A DNA stretch of 64,000 nucleotides from Bacteroidales bacterium (lineage in GTDB: Bacteria > Bacteroidota > Bacteroidia > Bacteroidales > UBA932): positions 1 to 64,000 of the forward strand of contig JAFRPW010000013.1 of NCBI GenBank assembly GCA_017428945.1. Reading direction: 5' to 3'. The notes under the pieces were generated by a model. It did not search any database. It worked only from the letters and a program-made list of their open reading frames with translations, and had not been told where the DNA came from. The position numbers and the translations under genes are program-made. Below are positions 53,423 through 62,660 of this stretch, piece by piece. Position 1 is the stretch's first letter. The number at the start of each line of letters is the position of its first letter.

Positions 53423-55933
53423 ATGGATAACAACGAAGAGAAGAATCAGTTGGAGGAGCAGGAAAATACCGGTTATATAGAGCAGGTAGAGATAGATCAC
53501 GAGATGCGTACGGCGTACATCGACTACTCGATGTCCGTCATCGTGTCACGTGCCCTTCCGGACGCCCGCGACGGCCTCAAACCCGTCCAGAGGCGCGTCC
53601 TGTTCGGCATGGACAACATGGGTCTCAGCTTTGGAGGGCAAACCAAGAAGAGCGCCCGTATCGTGGGTGAGGTCATGGGTAAGTACCATCCCCACGGAGA
53701 CTCCAGCGTATACGACGCCATGGTACGCCTGGGTCAGGAATGGAACCAGCGTTACCCCATGGTCAAGGGCCAGGGAAACTTCGGCAGCGTGGACGGAGAC
53801 TCTCCCGCAGCTATGCGTTACACCGAGGCCAAGCTCATGAAGATGGCAGAGGACGTCCTGGGGGACATGGACAAGGATACCGTAGACATGACCCTCAACT
53901 TCGACGACACCCTTGAAGAGCCCACCGTACTCCCCACCAAGGCACCGCTGCTGCTCCTTAACGGCGCATCCGGCATTGCCGTCGGTATGGCCACCAACAT
54001 GGCCCCCCACAACCTCGGAGAGTGCTGCGACGCCATCTGCGCCTATATCGACAATCCTGAAATCACGGTCGATGAGCTCATGCAGTACATCAAGGGCCCT
54101 GATTTCCCCACCGGAGGCATCGTCATGGGCAAGTCCGGAATCAAGGAAGCCTACGAAACCGGCCGCGGCAGGGTGGTCATCCGCTCCAAGACAGAAATCG
54201 AGGTGGACGAGCACGGCCGCGAAACCATCATCGTCACGGAAATCCCCTACATGGTGAACAAGCGTGAGATGATAGAGAAGATAGCCCAGCTGGCCGATGA
54301 AAAGAAGGTAGAGGGCATCTCCTACATCAACGACGAAAGCTCCCGCGGCGAAACCCGCGTGGTAATACGCCTCAAGCAGGGCACCAACTCCGGAGTGGTC
54401 CTTAACATGCTGTTCAAGTACAGCCCCCTCCAGAGCAGTTTCTCATTCAATAACGTTGCCCTCGTGAAGGGCCGTCCCCGCACCCTCAGCCTCAAGGAAA
54501 TCATCCGGGAATTCGTGGAATTCAGGCACGAGGTCGTCGTCCGCCGCACAAAGTTCGAGCTGGACAAGGCCCAAAAGCGCGCCCACATCCTGGAAGGCCT
54601 TCTCAAGGCCATGGACATCATCGACGAGATTGTCCACATCATCCGCTACGAGACCAAGAGCATAGAGGAAGCCAAGGCCATGCTCATGGAGCGCTACCAG
54701 TTCTCCGAGGCCCAGGCATCGGCAATCGTGGAGATGCGCCTGCGTCAGCTTGTTGGCTTGGAAAGGGAAAAGCTCCAGAACGAGTACGACGAGCTCATGC
54801 GCTTCATAGAGCACTGCAAGATTGTCCTAGGTTCCGTAGAGGAGCAGCTCAAGATAGTGAAGGAGGAGACCTCGGACCTCAAGGCCCGCTACGGAGATCC
54901 CCGCCGCACGGAAATCACCCTCGCGGAGGACGAGTTCAACCCCGAGGACTTCTATGCCGACGAAGACCAGGTTATCACCATCTCCCACCTTGGCTACATC
55001 AAGCGCACTCCTCTCACGGAGTTCCGCACCCAGAACCGCGGCGGCGTTGGCATGAAGGGCAGCGCCACCCGTGACGAGGACTTCATCGAGCACATCTACA
55101 TTGCCAACACCCACAGCACGATGCTCCTCTTTACCCAGAAGGGCAGGTGCTACTGGCTCAAGGTCTATGAGATTCCGGAAGGCACCCGCACCTCCAAGGG
55201 CCGCGCCATCCAGAACATCCTCATGATAGAGCCTGACGACAGCGTCCGTGCGTACCTCAATGTCAAGACCCTCAAGGACGAGGACTTCATCAACAACAAC
55301 TACATCGTCATGGTCACCCGTAACGGTGTCATCAAGAAGACTTCCCTCGAGGCTTACTCACGTCCGCGCACCAACGGCGTCAACGCCATCAACATCCGCG
55401 AGGACGATGAACTCCTGGAGGCAATCCTCACCAACGGCAACTGCAACATCATGATTGCGGCCAACGGCGGAAGGTGCGTAAGGTTCGATGAATCAGAGGC
55501 AAGGCCCCTTGGCAGAACCTCCACCGGCGTCCGTGGCATCAATCTTGATGAAGGAGACTATGTGGTTGGCGTAGTAAGCCAGGATCCTCAGGCGGAAGAC
55601 GCAGGCGCTCACCAGGTGCTGGCAGTCTCCGAGAACGGATACGGCAAACGCTCGGATCCCCAGGATTACCGCCAGACCGCCCGCGGTGCAAAGGGTGTAA
55701 GAACCCTCAACATCACGGAGAAGACCGGAAAGCTGGTAGCCATCAAGAACGTCACAGACGATGACGACCTCATGATAATCTGCCGTTCCGGACTCACCAT
55801 CAGGATGCCCGTCAAGACCATAAGCGTACTCGGGCGTGCAACACAGGGCGTAAGGCTCATTAACATTAAGGAAGGGGACGCTATCGCTGCAGTTTCGGTG
55901 GTGGCCCACTCTGAAGAAGAAGATAATTTTTAA
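53423..55933 (+). CDS. gyrA: DNA gyrase subunit A
   Basis: An 836-residue type IIA topoisomerase subunit. [23 protein letters not shown] and the catalytic Tyr block [11 protein letters not shown] (Tyr about 133) are present, followed by the tower/coiled-coil ([12 protein letters not shown]...) and a C-terminal beta-pinwheel with the GyrA-box-like [12 protein letters not shown] near 755, which distinguishes GyrA from ParC. The C-terminus is acidic. Followed by the TPR gene after 12 nt; both probably share the promoter. Confidence 0.95.
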   Translation: MDNNEEKNQLEEQENTGYIEQVEIDHEMRTAYIDYSMSVIVSRALPDARDGLKPVQRRVLFGMDNMGLSFGGQTKKSARIVGEVMGKYHPHGDSSVYDAMVRLGQEWNQRYPMVKGQGNFGSVDGDSPAAMRYTEAKLMKMAEDVLGDMDKDTVDMTLNFDDTLEEPTVLPTKAPLLLLNGASGIAVGMATNMAPHNLGECCDAICAYIDNPEITVDELMQYIKGPDFPTGGIVMGKSGIKEAYETGRGRVVIRSKTEIEVDEHGRETIIVTEIPYMVNKREMIEKIAQLADEKKVEGISYINDESSRGETRVVIRLKQGTNSGVVLNMLFKYSPLQSSFSFNNVALVKGRPRTLSLKEIIREFVEFRHEVVVRRTKFELDKAQKRAHILEGLLKAMDIIDEIVHIIRYETKSIEEAKAMLMERYQFSEAQASAIVEMRLRQLVGLEREKLQNEYDELMRFIEHCKIVLGSVEEQLKIVKEETSDLKARYGDPRRTEITLAEDEFNPEDFYADEDQVITISHLGYIKRTPLTEFRTQNRGGVGMKGSATRDEDFIEHIYIANTHSTMLLFTQKGRCYWLKVYEIPEGTRTSKGRAIQNILMIEPDDSVRAYLNVKTLKDEDFINNNYIVMVTRNGVIKKTSLEAYSRPRTNGVNAINIREDDELLEAILTNGNCNIMIAANGGRCVRFDESEARPLGRTSTGVRGINLDEGDYVVGVVSQDPQAEDAGAHQVLAVSENGYGKRSDPQDYRQTARGAKGVRTLNITEKTGKLVAIKNVTDDDDLMIICRSGLTIRMPVKTISVLGRATQGVRLINIKEGDAIAAVSVVAHSEEEDNF

Positions 55934-55945
55934 CTTATTATAGCT

Positions 55946-57256
55946 ATGAAAAAGTTCTTACTGACACTCGCGCTCCTCGGCACTTTTGCCGCCGCATATG
56001 CGCAGAAATCGGATGCCGACATGCAGAAGGCAGTCGATAAGGCCCTGGCCGCAGCACAGGATGCCAAAAAGAACGTTAAGCCCGCCACATGGATGAACCT
56101 TGGCAAGGCTTATCTCGCCGCTTACAACAACCCTACCGCAAACCTTGCACAGGGTATAGACCGCACAACCTTCTCCATGATGTTCAAGGAGCAGCCCAAA
56201 GCCACCTCCGAGGTTGTCATGGACGGCCAGACCTTCACCAAGCTCAGCTTTTCCCACGTCGACGTCTTCTTCAACCAGGCAGACCTCCTTGTGATGTGGG
56301 TGGTTACAAAGCCCTCCGTTCCCGGAGACATCCTTGGTGAAGCCGCAAAGGCATACCACAAGGCTTTCGAGCTCGGCGGTAAGGAAAAGGACATCGCCCC
56401 CAAGATGAAGGAAATCGTAGATGCATATTACAACGATGCATTCTCCGCATACTCCCTTGGTGACATGGCAAAGGCCTCCGACCTGTTCAAGGGCGCTGCC
56501 GATGCTTCCGTCCTCACCCCCAGCGCAGAACGCAATGACGATTCTTTCTACAACACAGCCTTCACCGCCCTTGCTGTAAAGAACTACGCCCGTGCAGAGG
56601 AATACTACAACAAGTGCATCGCCAACGGTCACTTCCAGGATGGTAACGTCTATGCCTCCCTGTCAGAGATCGCCCTCGCCCAGAAGGATACCCTGAAGGC
56701 AAAGAACCTCCTGGCAACCGGTCTCACCGCTTTCCCGGACAACGCTCCCATCCTCACCAACCTCATCAACCTCTACCTTTCCACCAAGGAAGACCCCGAG
56801 AAGATTGTCGAGCTCCTGGACGAGGCCAAGAAGGCCATGCCGGACAACGCATCCCTCTATTATGTAGAAGGCAACATCTACACCGGAATCAAGGCCTACG
56901 ACAAGGCTGACGCCGCTTACAAGAAGGCCCTGGAAATCCAGCCGGACTATGACATGGCATTCTACGGCATAGGTACCACCATCCTCAAGAAGGGTGAAGA
57001 CCTCGTGGATGAGATGAACGCCCTTGATGTCCGTGAGTGGAAGAAGTACGATGAGATGAAGGTCCAGCTGGACAACCTCTACAAGAGCGCTCTCGCTCCC
57101 TTCGAGTCCTGCTACAACTGCAGCAAGATTCCCGAGGTCAAGGCAGCTGCCGCAGACTTCCTCAAGAGGCTCAACTTCCAGCTCCGCGCCGAAGGTGCCG
57201 AGTACCAGGCCGCCTACGAGAAGTGGGAAGCCGTGGTGAACGAAGCCCAGCAGTAA
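55946..57256 (+). CDS. exported tetratricopeptide-repeat protein
   Basis: A 436-residue protein with a signal peptide (1-19, AAAYA). From about 130 to 360 it contains several TPR-like helix pairs (for example YNTAFTALAVKNYARAEEYYNKCI and YYVEGNIYTGIKAYDKADAAYKKALEIQPDY), i.e. a protein-interaction scaffold in the periplasm. A late CYNC pair (about 388-391) is present. TPR proteins downstream of gyrA recur in Bacteroidales. No specific partner is known. A strong terminator follows. Confidence 0.82.
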   Translation: MKKFLLTLALLGTFAAAYAQKSDADMQKAVDKALAAAQDAKKNVKPATWMNLGKAYLAAYNNPTANLAQGIDRTTFSMMFKEQPKATSEVVMDGQTFTKLSFSHVDVFFNQADLLVMWVVTKPSVPGDILGEAAKAYHKAFELGGKEKDIAPKMKEIVDAYYNDAFSAYSLGDMAKASDLFKGAADASVLTPSAERNDDSFYNTAFTALAVKNYARAEEYYNKCIANGHFQDGNVYASLSEIALAQKDTLKAKNLLATGLTAFPDNAPILTNLINLYLSTKEDPEKIVELLDEAKKAMPDNASLYYVEGNIYTGIKAYDKADAAYKKALEIQPDYDMAFYGIGTTILKKGEDLVDEMNALDVREWKKYDEMKVQLDNLYKSALAPFESCYNCSKIPEVKAAAADFLKRLNFQLRAEGAEYQAAYEKWEAVVNEAQQ

Positions 57257-57275
57257 TCTTTACAACAGCACACAA

Positions 57276-57311
57276 TAATGGCCGGCCCAAGTGGACCGGC
57301 CATTACTTTTT
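57276..57311. terminator. bidirectional intrinsic terminator
   Basis: TAATGGCCGG (57276-57285) pairs with CCGGCCATTA (57296-57305), followed by CTTTTTT. It ends the gyrA-TPR transcript and the convergent peptidase. Confidence 0.85.
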
Positions 57312-58348
57312 TATCTGACTCTGAGCCGCTTTCCTATCTGGAGTATCGTGCTTGCCTTGATGCCGTTGAGGCGGCAGATTTCCGCTACGGAAGTGTGATA
57401 CTTCCTGGCGATGGCGGAAAGGGTGTCTCCGGAGCGGACGGTGTGGTATTTCATGGCAGCGGCCTCTGCGGCAGCGCGGGCTGCGGCTTCCTTCCTGGCC
57501 TGTTCCTCTGCAAGGAGTCGGTCTTCCTCGTCCGTGCGGAAGATTTCGTCTTCATCGTCTATGCTCTGGACATAGCGCTGGTTGGGATTGAAGTACCATG
57601 AGCGCACCTTGAGAAGGCGGTGGCGGAGGGTGCCCGTCTCAAAGTCTATGAGCCATGACGGATCGAAAGCGGCACCGCGGTAGCGGGTCTCAAAGTGGAG
57701 ATGAGGTCCGGTAGAGCGCCCGGTAGAGCCTCCAAGGCCGATTATATCGCCGGCGCTGACCCAGTCTCCGGACTCCACGTTCCTCTTGGACAGGTGTCCG
57801 TAGAAGGTTTCCAGGCCGTTTGCGTGGCGTATTACCACAAGATTGCCATAGCCCCCCACATAGTCCGATATGCGCACCCTGCCGTCAAAGGCGGCTGCTA
57901 CGGGAGTGCCGGTAGGGTATGGGAGGTCTATGCCCTGATGCCTGCGGCCGTGACGGTATCCAAAAAGGGAGCGGGGATGAGTCACGTAAGGGCAGGTATA
58001 TGAATCCAGGGTGTCTACTATCCAGATGGAGAAACGGTCCGGGAGTTCTTCAGGGGTTTCCTTGTAGGGATTGACGGCCCTGGTGTCCCAGCACTCCGTG
58101 AACACGCTGTCCTGAACCACCATTGAAGGATCTTTCACGTAGCGGTAGGTGCCGTTGTTGTACAGGACAACCTTGACCCCGGGGTTGCCGGTGTCAAGGG
58201 TGTCTGCATACGGCGTGCCCTTCTTGAGCGCCTGTGACAGGATTTTCTGACGGCCAAACTGGTGACGGAGAGAATCTGCTTCACGGTTTTCCTGTGCATG
58301 GGAAACGGTGAAGCAGAAAACTGCAAGCAGGGTGAAAAGCTTCCTCAT
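57311..58348 (-). CDS. M23 family metallopeptidase with C-terminal LysM
   Basis: A 345-residue exported protein (signal 1-19). The LytM-type zinc site is complete: HQGIDLP (His and Asp) and HLHFE, so it is probably an active peptidoglycan endopeptidase and not a degenerate activator. A coiled-coil-like Ala/Glu segment (about 270-300) leads to a LysM domain (YHTVRSGDTLSAIARKYH ... ILQIGKRLRV) for glycan binding. Start at 58348 fits the signal peptide; the longer frame from 58399 overlaps the upstream mutase. One nucleotide separates the two genes. Confidence 0.88.
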   Translation of the reverse strand: MRKLFTLLAVFCFTVSHAQENREADSLRHQFGRQKILSQALKKGTPYADTLDTGNPGVKVVLYNNGTYRYVKDPSMVVQDSVFTECWDTRAVNPYKETPEELPDRFSIWIVDTLDSYTCPYVTHPRSLFGYRHGRRHQGIDLPYPTGTPVAAAFDGRVRISDYVGGYGNLVVIRHANGLETFYGHLSKRNVESGDWVSAGDIIGLGGSTGRSTGPHLHFETRYRGAAFDPSWLIDFETGTLRHRLLKVRSWYFNPNQRYVQSIDDEDEIFRTDEEDRLLAEEQARKEAAARAAAEAAAMKYHTVRSGDTLSAIARKYHTSVAEICRLNGIKASTILQIGKRLRVR

Positions 58349-58349
58349 C

Positions 58350-59717
58350 CTACCTCTTGCCGCCGAACTGCTCAACAATGATCTTGTCTGCCAGGGCAAT
58401 CTTTTCCTTGAGGATGTCCTTGGAAGTGGCTTCGCAGATGAAGCGGAGGTAGGGTTCCGTATTGGAAGGACGGATGTTGAACCACCAGCCGGGGAATTCC
58501 AGACGGTAGCCGTCGAAGTCCATGACTTTGGTGGGTTTCTCCGCGTTCTCGAAGAAAGCCTTCACGGCATCCATGGCGCCCTTCTTGTCTTCTACCTTGT
58601 AATTGATTTCTCCGGAGTTCTCATAGCCGGTGAGGCGGTCCATTTCGTCCGAGAGCTTGATTCCCTGCTTCTTGAGGGCGCTAACGATGCGAAGGACTAT
58701 TATGCTGGAGAGCATGCCGCTGTCACTGTAGAAGAAGTCTTTGAAATAGTAGTGTCCGGCAAGTTCGCCGCCCCATAGGCCGTCTATCTCACGGAGCTTT
58801 GGAGCTGCGAATGCGCGGCCTACGCGCCAGGTGTGGACCTCTGCATTGTAGTTCTTTGTGAGTTCTTCCGCCACGGCAAGGCTGGAGCGGATTTCCTGCA
58901 GCACGCGGGGATTCTTCTCTCCGCGCTCGTCGCAGAAGTAGCGTGCCATGAGGGCAACCACCAGGTCAGGAGCCACGAAGCGGGCTTTGTCGTCCACGAA
59001 CATCACGCGGTCTGCGTCACCGTCGTAGATAACGCCCACGTCTGCCTTGATTTCACTGACCAGTTTCTTGAGGGGTTCCACGTTCTTGGGAACGAGGGGA
59101 TTGGGCTCGTGGTTGGGGAAGCTGCCGTCCATGTCGTCGAACAGGAAAGTGGCATCCTCTCCTTTGAACACGTCCTTGGCGAAGAGTGTGCTCATGCCGT
59201 TGGAAAGGTCGAAGGCAATCTTGAGGTTGGAATAGTCCCCCTTGTACTTCATGAGGAACTTGAGGTAGTCCGGCTTGATGTCAATTTCAGTCACCTTTCC
59301 GGGCTTTGCTGCCTTGGGAGTGGGACGGCCTTCGTCTATCCACTGCTTTATCTGGCCAAGGCCTGTGTCCAGCCCCACGGGAAGAGCGTTTTCGCGGCTC
59401 ACCTTCATGCCGTTGTACTCACGGGGATTATGGGATGCCGTAATCTGCACAGAAGCCTTGTAGCCATAGTTGGCAGTGCCGAAATACACCAGAGGGGTGC
59501 TGCTGTAGCCAATGTCGTCCACATCGGCGCCTGCGTCGGTTATACCTTTAATAAGGTAGTCGTGAATCTCCTGGCCGGAAAGGCGGCAGTCCCTTCCCAC
59601 CAGCACTTTGTCTGCTTTAAGCAGTTCCGGCAGGAAATAACCTACCTTATATGCTACATCCTTGTCAAAATCTACATTGTAGATACCTCTGATGTCGTAT
59701 GCGTGAAATGCTCCCAT
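58350..59717 (-). CDS. phosphomannomutase/phosphoglucomutase
   Basis: A 455-residue alpha-D-phosphohexomutase interconverting hexose 1- and 6-phosphates. The phosphoserine loop is ITASHNP (about 91-97), the Mg2+ loop DGDADR (about 237-242), the sugar loop GGELAGHYY and the phosphate-binding loop RPSNTEPYLR near 420. It supplies sugar-1-phosphates for envelope glycans. Followed on the same strand by the M23 peptidase. Confidence 0.9.
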   Translation of the reverse strand: MGAFHAYDIRGIYNVDFDKDVAYKVGYFLPELLKADKVLVGRDCRLSGQEIHDYLIKGITDAGADVDDIGYSSTPLVYFGTANYGYKASVQITASHNPREYNGMKVSRENALPVGLDTGLGQIKQWIDEGRPTPKAAKPGKVTEIDIKPDYLKFLMKYKGDYSNLKIAFDLSNGMSTLFAKDVFKGEDATFLFDDMDGSFPNHEPNPLVPKNVEPLKKLVSEIKADVGVIYDGDADRVMFVDDKARFVAPDLVVALMARYFCDERGEKNPRVLQEIRSSLAVAEELTKNYNAEVHTWRVGRAFAAPKLREIDGLWGGELAGHYYFKDFFYSDSGMLSSIIVLRIVSALKKQGIKLSDEMDRLTGYENSGEINYKVEDKKGAMDAVKAFFENAEKPTKVMDFDGYRLEFPGWWFNIRPSNTEPYLRFICEATSKDILKEKIALADKIIVEQFGGKR

Positions 59718-59740
59718 AGTGTTTAGTTTTAGTTTATCTA

Positions 59741-59748
59741 CAAATATA
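59741..59748 (-). promoter_or_regulatory. -7 box TATATTTG of the phosphohexomutase
   Basis: Exact consensus on the minus strand, 23 nt before the start codon. Confidence 0.6.
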
Positions 59749-59764
59749 GTAAATATTTGGGAAC

Positions 59765-59792
59765 AAAAAAACAGGGCTTTCCGCCCTGTTTT
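59765..59792 (-). terminator. intrinsic terminator, leftward
   Basis: AACAGGGC (59770-59777) pairs with GCCCTGTT (59783-59790); on the minus strand the stem is followed by a run of T. It directly follows the tRNA-like 3' end and would stop leftward transcripts from the XRE operon before the mutase promoter. Confidence 0.7.
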
Positions 59793-59819
59793 GGTCGGGA
59801 TGACTCGATTTTAACGATT
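59792..59819 (-). other. tRNA-3'-end-like fragment, possible attachment site
   Basis: On the minus strand the segment reads AATCG-TTAAAAT-CGAGT-CATCCCG-ACCA: a T-arm-like hairpin (4 of 5 pairs, loop deviating from TTCRANY), an acceptor 3' strand and ACCA, followed by a terminator as in tRNA genes. No 5' half exists here. This is what remains at one end of an element integrated in a tRNA gene; the intact tRNA should be at the other end. Alternatively it is a chance match or a diverged half of the CGTCAT palindrome family, since GTCATCCCGACC is similar. The stretch 59820-59922 holds nothing else recognised. Confidence 0.4.
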
Positions 59820-59922
59820 CGGTCTCCATATCGTTTCACAATCAATACTTTACGCGCTTCAAATAAAATTTATTGAGCGGAGCGTGGCCATGTCGGAAAA
59901 TTTGACGCGTTTTTGACACGGC

Positions 59923-60183
59923 TCAAAGGTGCTCTTCTATATTGATAATCCAGCCGTTACGGACAAGCGCGGCACGGAGGGACGCGTAAGATTCCTTGAA
60001 TAATCCCCGGTGAAGGACGCCGGATTCCCTTAAAGAGCCATCTTCACCGGGGGCCACAGAGGCAACCGGATAGACGATTGCACTCTTGGCAGCTGCGTCC
60101 GATGCCTCGGCGATGGAAGTGATGGAATTGACGTTAATCAGGATCTTCCCTGGAGCCTCACAGTCAGTTACCTCAATAAACAT
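59923..60183 (-). CDS. small protein of unknown function downstream of the XRE regulator
   Basis: An 86-residue cytosolic protein starting MFIEVTDCEAPGKILINVNSI, a pattern shared by many small Bacteroidetes proteins (MFIEVT...INV..I) of unknown role; the C-terminus is SYASLRAALVRNGWIINIEEHL. The longer frame to 60348 lies antisense-free but inside the XRE gene, so the ATG at 60183 is chosen, 4 nt after the regulator's stop. It likely belongs to the repressor transcript of the mobile region. Confidence 0.6.
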   Translation of the reverse strand: MFIEVTDCEAPGKILINVNSITSIAEASDAAAKSAIVYPVASVAPGEDGSLRESGVLHRGLFKESYASLRAALVRNGWIINIEEHL

Positions 60184-60187
60184 AGAG

Positions 60188-60538
60188 TCAATTATTAAGT
60201 ATCTCAAGATTGTGCTCACCGAAAATGAGCTGCAGTATCTGGTTCTTTTTCTCCTTCCTAAGACGTATCTGAAGGATTGCCTCCAGCGGCTCCTGCTCAC
60301 CGGTGGCAATGGGTACGTAGTGATCCGGCCAGGTGATGAGGTCAACAACGCTCATCTCCAGGGCCGTTGCGATTTTAGAAAGAGTATTGACTTTTAATTG
60401 CGCCTCACCGTTAATGATCTTGCTCAGGCTGGCCGGATCCAGTTCCGTCCTTCTGGACAGCTCCGCCTGCGATAAACCCTTCTCTCTCAGGATTTTCAGG
60501 ATGTTTGACGATATCTGCTGCTGTAATTCGGTGTACAT
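60188..60538 (-). CDS. XRE-family helix-turn-helix regulator
   Basis: A 116-residue repressor-like protein. Residues 8-70 form an HTH_3 domain: NILKILREKGLSQAELSRRT and the recognition helix DPASLSKIINGEAQLK. The C-terminal 45 residues are short and basic, without a LexA/CI peptidase domain, so induction by self-cleavage is not expected. It is divergent from the small-gene operon at 60730, the usual layout of a lysogeny or transfer switch, and a GTTAGTT/AACTAAC inverted repeat lies between. Confidence 0.85.
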   Translation of the reverse strand: MYTELQQQISSNILKILREKGLSQAELSRRTELDPASLSKIINGEAQLKVNTLSKIATALEMSVVDLITWPDHYVPIATGEQEPLEAILQIRLRKEKKNQILQLIFGEHNLEILNN

Positions 60539-60573
60539 AGTTTTCGTTTGTTAAAATTAGACATTGATTTTCA

Positions 60574-60594
60574 GTTAGTTAGTGAAAAACTAAC
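60574..60594. promoter_or_regulatory. inverted repeat, operator candidate
   Basis: GTTAGTT-N7-AACTAAC in the 191-bp gap between the XRE gene and the divergent operon. The symmetric 7-bp arms are one helical turn-and-a-half apart centre to centre, typical for a dimeric HTH repressor. Binding is inferred only. Confidence 0.5.
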
Positions 60595-60647
60595 AATGGC
60601 ATTGAAAATTTCTCAACAAAATGTTTCCAAAATAGAAATAATGTTCC

Positions 60648-60655
60648 TATATTTG
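60648..60655 (+). promoter_or_regulatory. -7 box TATATTTG of the rightward small-gene operon
   Basis: Exact consensus with a near -33 element TTTC 20 nt upstream (60624-60627). Leader to the first start codon is about 70 nt and includes two ATTATACAAA repeats. Confidence 0.6.
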
Positions 60656-60671
60656 CAAAAGTTACACAACA

Positions 60672-60692
60672 ATTATACAAACATTATACAAA
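60672..60692 (+). repeat. two direct repeats ATTATACAAA, 11-bp spacing
   Basis: ATTATACAAA occurs at 60672-60681 and 60683-60692, one helical turn apart, in the leader of the rightward operon. Possible regulator half-sites on the same DNA face. Confidence 0.5.
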
Positions 60693-60729
60693 TGCAAAGA
60701 TAAAACAAACCTCTAAACAATGAACTGGA

Positions 60730-61074
60730 ATGAGAAGAAAACATTTGAACTGGTTTGCGCTGCTGGTGGCGGCGTGGACAATCGTCCTGGGAGTAGTACT
60801 CCTTTGGACCGGCACGAAAAACTTGATCTCCGGAGTAGAGACGTACACGGACTCCTGGTTCTTCGTTCTCGTAGGGTGCATCTGCCTGACGTGGTATCTG
60901 ACAGGTCCACGGGAATTGGTAGTGATGCGAAGGATTCAACGAATGATTTGGAAAAAGGCTGCAACCTCATTCCAGTTCATTCGCGGCTTGATACCGGCCG
61001 CAATAGCCCGGATTCGCAGCCTTGCCGGGCTTTTTACACTCCCGTCAAACGATAACCTTCAGACCGAGCCATGA
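60730..61074 (+). CDS. small inner-membrane protein, unknown
   Basis: A 114-residue protein with two hydrophobic helices (about 8-27 and 42-59) and a basic cytoplasmic tail rich in Arg and Lys. An overlapping frame from 60720 lacks such structure. This frame is preferred because its stop overlaps the next start in an ATGA junction (61071-61074), as do the following genes. No family recognised. Confidence 0.6.
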   Translation: MRRKHLNWFALLVAAWTIVLGVVLLWTGTKNLISGVETYTDSWFFVLVGCICLTWYLTGPRELVVMRRIQRMIWKKAATSFQFIRGLIPAAIARIRSLAGLFTLPSNDNLQTEP

Positions 61075-61361
61075 CACAACCCAACAAATACCCCGACCTG
61101 GAAGCCTTGGCCAAAGGCGTCCAGCTGGCGATAAAGCCCCTCAGTCCCTTTGTGAAGATTGAGGCCAGGATTAACTCCGCCTCCAACGGCGAACTTTGCT
61201 GTGTGGAAATTAACACCTCCCTGTCCAACTGGGACATCAAGGAGATCGAGCGAAAGATACTGACAGGAAAAAATGCCTACATCGGAATATCGGGACACGA
61301 CTTTGGAGACCTCTACCTGACGCTCCGCGTTGACCAACTTAAACCGGAATTCATAAAATGA
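61071..61361 (+). CDS. small hypothetical protein
   Basis: A 96-residue soluble protein, mixed alpha/beta by eye, with no signal peptide. It includes a CCVEI segment (two adjacent Cys near 44) and a predicted helix DIKEIERKIL. ATGA overlaps at both ends couple its translation to its neighbours. Not recognised. Confidence 0.6.
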   Translation: MTQPNKYPDLEALAKGVQLAIKPLSPFVKIEARINSASNGELCCVEINTSLSNWDIKEIERKILTGKNAYIGISGHDFGDLYLTLRVDQLKPEFIK

Positions 61362-61693
61362 AAATCCCGAACAGAATAGAGGTTGCCAAGCGCCTGACCG
61401 AGATGATGAACGACTGGAAGTGCCGCGTCCTCACTGACGATGTGGCCTGTGAGGACGTCTGGGACGAAGACGACGAGACATATTATCTGAAGCTCACGCG
61501 CCCACACTACGGCCAGTACATTTCCTTCACCATTGGTGAGATCTATGACGTGGCCACGGTCCTTACCCTGGAGCCGGAACTGGTGAAGCTTACCTGCTCC
61601 GTACAGAAGGATAATTTCAACAATCCCAGGGAACAGGTCACTATCTGCGTGGGGAAGCATCTCATACGCGAAGACTTAATGCAAGATATATGA
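61358..61693 (+). CDS. small hypothetical protein
   Basis: A 111-residue acidic protein with WDEDDETYYLKLTRPHYGQYISF in the middle (residue run about 35-57) and a basic N-terminus. It starts in the ATGA overlap with the gene before and ends in one with the Cys-rich small gene after it. No family recognised. Confidence 0.6.
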   Translation: MKIPNRIEVAKRLTEMMNDWKCRVLTDDVACEDVWDEDDETYYLKLTRPHYGQYISFTIGEIYDVATVLTLEPELVKLTCSVQKDNFNNPREQVTICVGKHLIREDLMQDI

Positions 61694-61830
61694 TGAAAAA
61701 TACCCCCCCCCGGAAGCAGACTGAGGCCCATGGCCCGCGGAACCTTTGCCTGGAATGCAGGCTCTATATCCTCCATCAGTGCAGATGGGTTCCCGGCGAA
61801 TACTGCAAGATAACAAAGTCAAGGACATGA
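61690..61830 (+). CDS. 46-residue Cys-rich small protein, zinc-ribbon-like
   Basis: The frame from ATG (61690) to TGA (61828-61830) overlaps both neighbours by 4 nt, strong evidence that it is translated. The Cys spacing is C20-x2-C23-x7-C31-x7-C39, with Arg/Lys around, as in small zinc-binding proteins; a similar CxxC start is found in the protein at 62879. A run of nine C (61703-61711) near the start encodes part of PPR; slippage there would break the frame. Confidence 0.6.
   Translation: MMKNTPPRKQTEAHGPRNLCLECRLYILHQCRWVPGEYCKITKSRT
61703..61711 (+). repeat. homopolymer C9 within a start-proximal coding region
   Basis: Nine consecutive C, codons 5-8 of the 46-residue gene. The only other tract of this length noticed nearby is G9 at 62818-62826. 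Confidence 0.8.
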
Positions 61831-62165
61831 TACACGTTCAGAAGATAAGAGAAACCATACAATACTACCTGGGTAAAGACCAGCCCTATGATATCCTGGT
61901 TGAGCAGCCGGACGAGAACCACAACGTAGTGATATCAATCATTGCCGACATAATCACCCTGGATCTGGGAATCTGGCTGGATATCAACGACGCCCTTCTC
62001 CGGAGCAACCTCAAGCTGGCCGATGTCAAGCTCAAGATGATGGAAGCCCACGCATACAGGCCCATCGGACTCCCGGCCACGCAGGTAGACATAATGTTTC
62101 CGGTTCACCGGCTCCAGGAGAAATACATAATCCCGGCATCCGGTCTGGAAGACCTCCTAAAGTAA
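61827..62165 (+). CDS. small hypothetical protein
   Basis: A 112-residue protein. The start at 61827 makes a 4-nt overlap with the Cys-rich gene; an earlier in-frame ATG at 61746 is inside that gene. The sequence has a beta-rich middle (VVISIIADIITLDLGIWLD) and a helical KLADVKLKMMEAHAY. Not recognised. It ends the first coupled block. Confidence 0.6.
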   Translation: MIHVQKIRETIQYYLGKDQPYDILVEQPDENHNVVISIIADIITLDLGIWLDINDALLRSNLKLADVKLKMMEAHAYRPIGLPATQVDIMFPVHRLQEKYIIPASGLEDLLK

Positions 62166-62235
62166 GCGCCCCTCCGAGAGCTTACGTTAATCAGCGGCGA
62201 GAGGTAAGCCATAATATCTCAAGGTTAAACGCACC

Positions 62236-62264
62236 AGGCCGGTTTGGCCGCTGTCCGGCCTTTC
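62236..62264 (+). terminator. hairpin between two small-gene blocks
   Basis: AGGCCGG (62236-62242) pairs with CCGGCCT (62255-62261), followed by TTCTAAAC. The weak T tail suggests attenuation or partial termination inside the operon; no -7 box was seen before the next gene. Confidence 0.5.
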
Positions 62265-62285
62265 TAAACTTAAAAGTTAAGTAAA

Positions 62286-62660
62286 ATGATAATACGGAAT
62301 ATAGACAAGGTAGAGACCAGGGTATTTTTCAGCAGCTATCACGCGGTAGCGACCACTTCTATAGTGGAAAAGGAGTTGATGGAATACGTCAAGAAAACCT
62401 ACTTTCACTGCCTCATATACAAGAATGATATCCTGGACGTGATCCAGGATCTCCGGAACAGACAGGAAGAAATACTGAAGGGGAACAAACGCCTCAAGAG
62501 GATAGCAATCCGTAACAGCGCACTTGATGCAGATATGATTTGGATACACATAGGAATACAGTTCTTTACCCTCTGTGAAGTAAGAAAGGAGATCGAGAGT
62601 ATAACCGAAGAGCCCGATGTTTATCTTGAGTTACACAGAATAATAAGTGAGGAAAAATGA
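62286..62660 (+). CDS. small hypothetical protein
   Basis: A 124-residue basic protein, mostly helical by eye: IVEKELMEYVKKTY, ILDVIQDLRNRQEEILKGNKRLKRIAIRNS and a C-terminal VRKEIESITEEPDVYLELHRI. The central charged helix may form a coiled coil. The stop overlaps the next start (ATGA, 62657-62660). Not recognised. Confidence 0.6.
   Translation: MIIRNIDKVETRVFFSSYHAVATTSIVEKELMEYVKKTYFHCLIYKNDILDVIQDLRNRQEEILKGNKRLKRIAIRNSALDADMIWIHIGIQFFTLCEVRKEIESITEEPDVYLELHRIISEEK

Noticed and set aside
60695-60702. Leftward TATCTTTG box facing the rightward promoter of the small-gene operon
   Set aside because: It matches the consensus but lacks a -33 element at a suitable distance and would give overlapping face-to-face transcripts; kept only as a possibility.
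60720-61055. 111-residue ORF overlapping the small membrane protein in another frame
   Set aside because: It has no ATGA coupling to the next gene and no membrane or domain pattern, unlike the frame from 60730.
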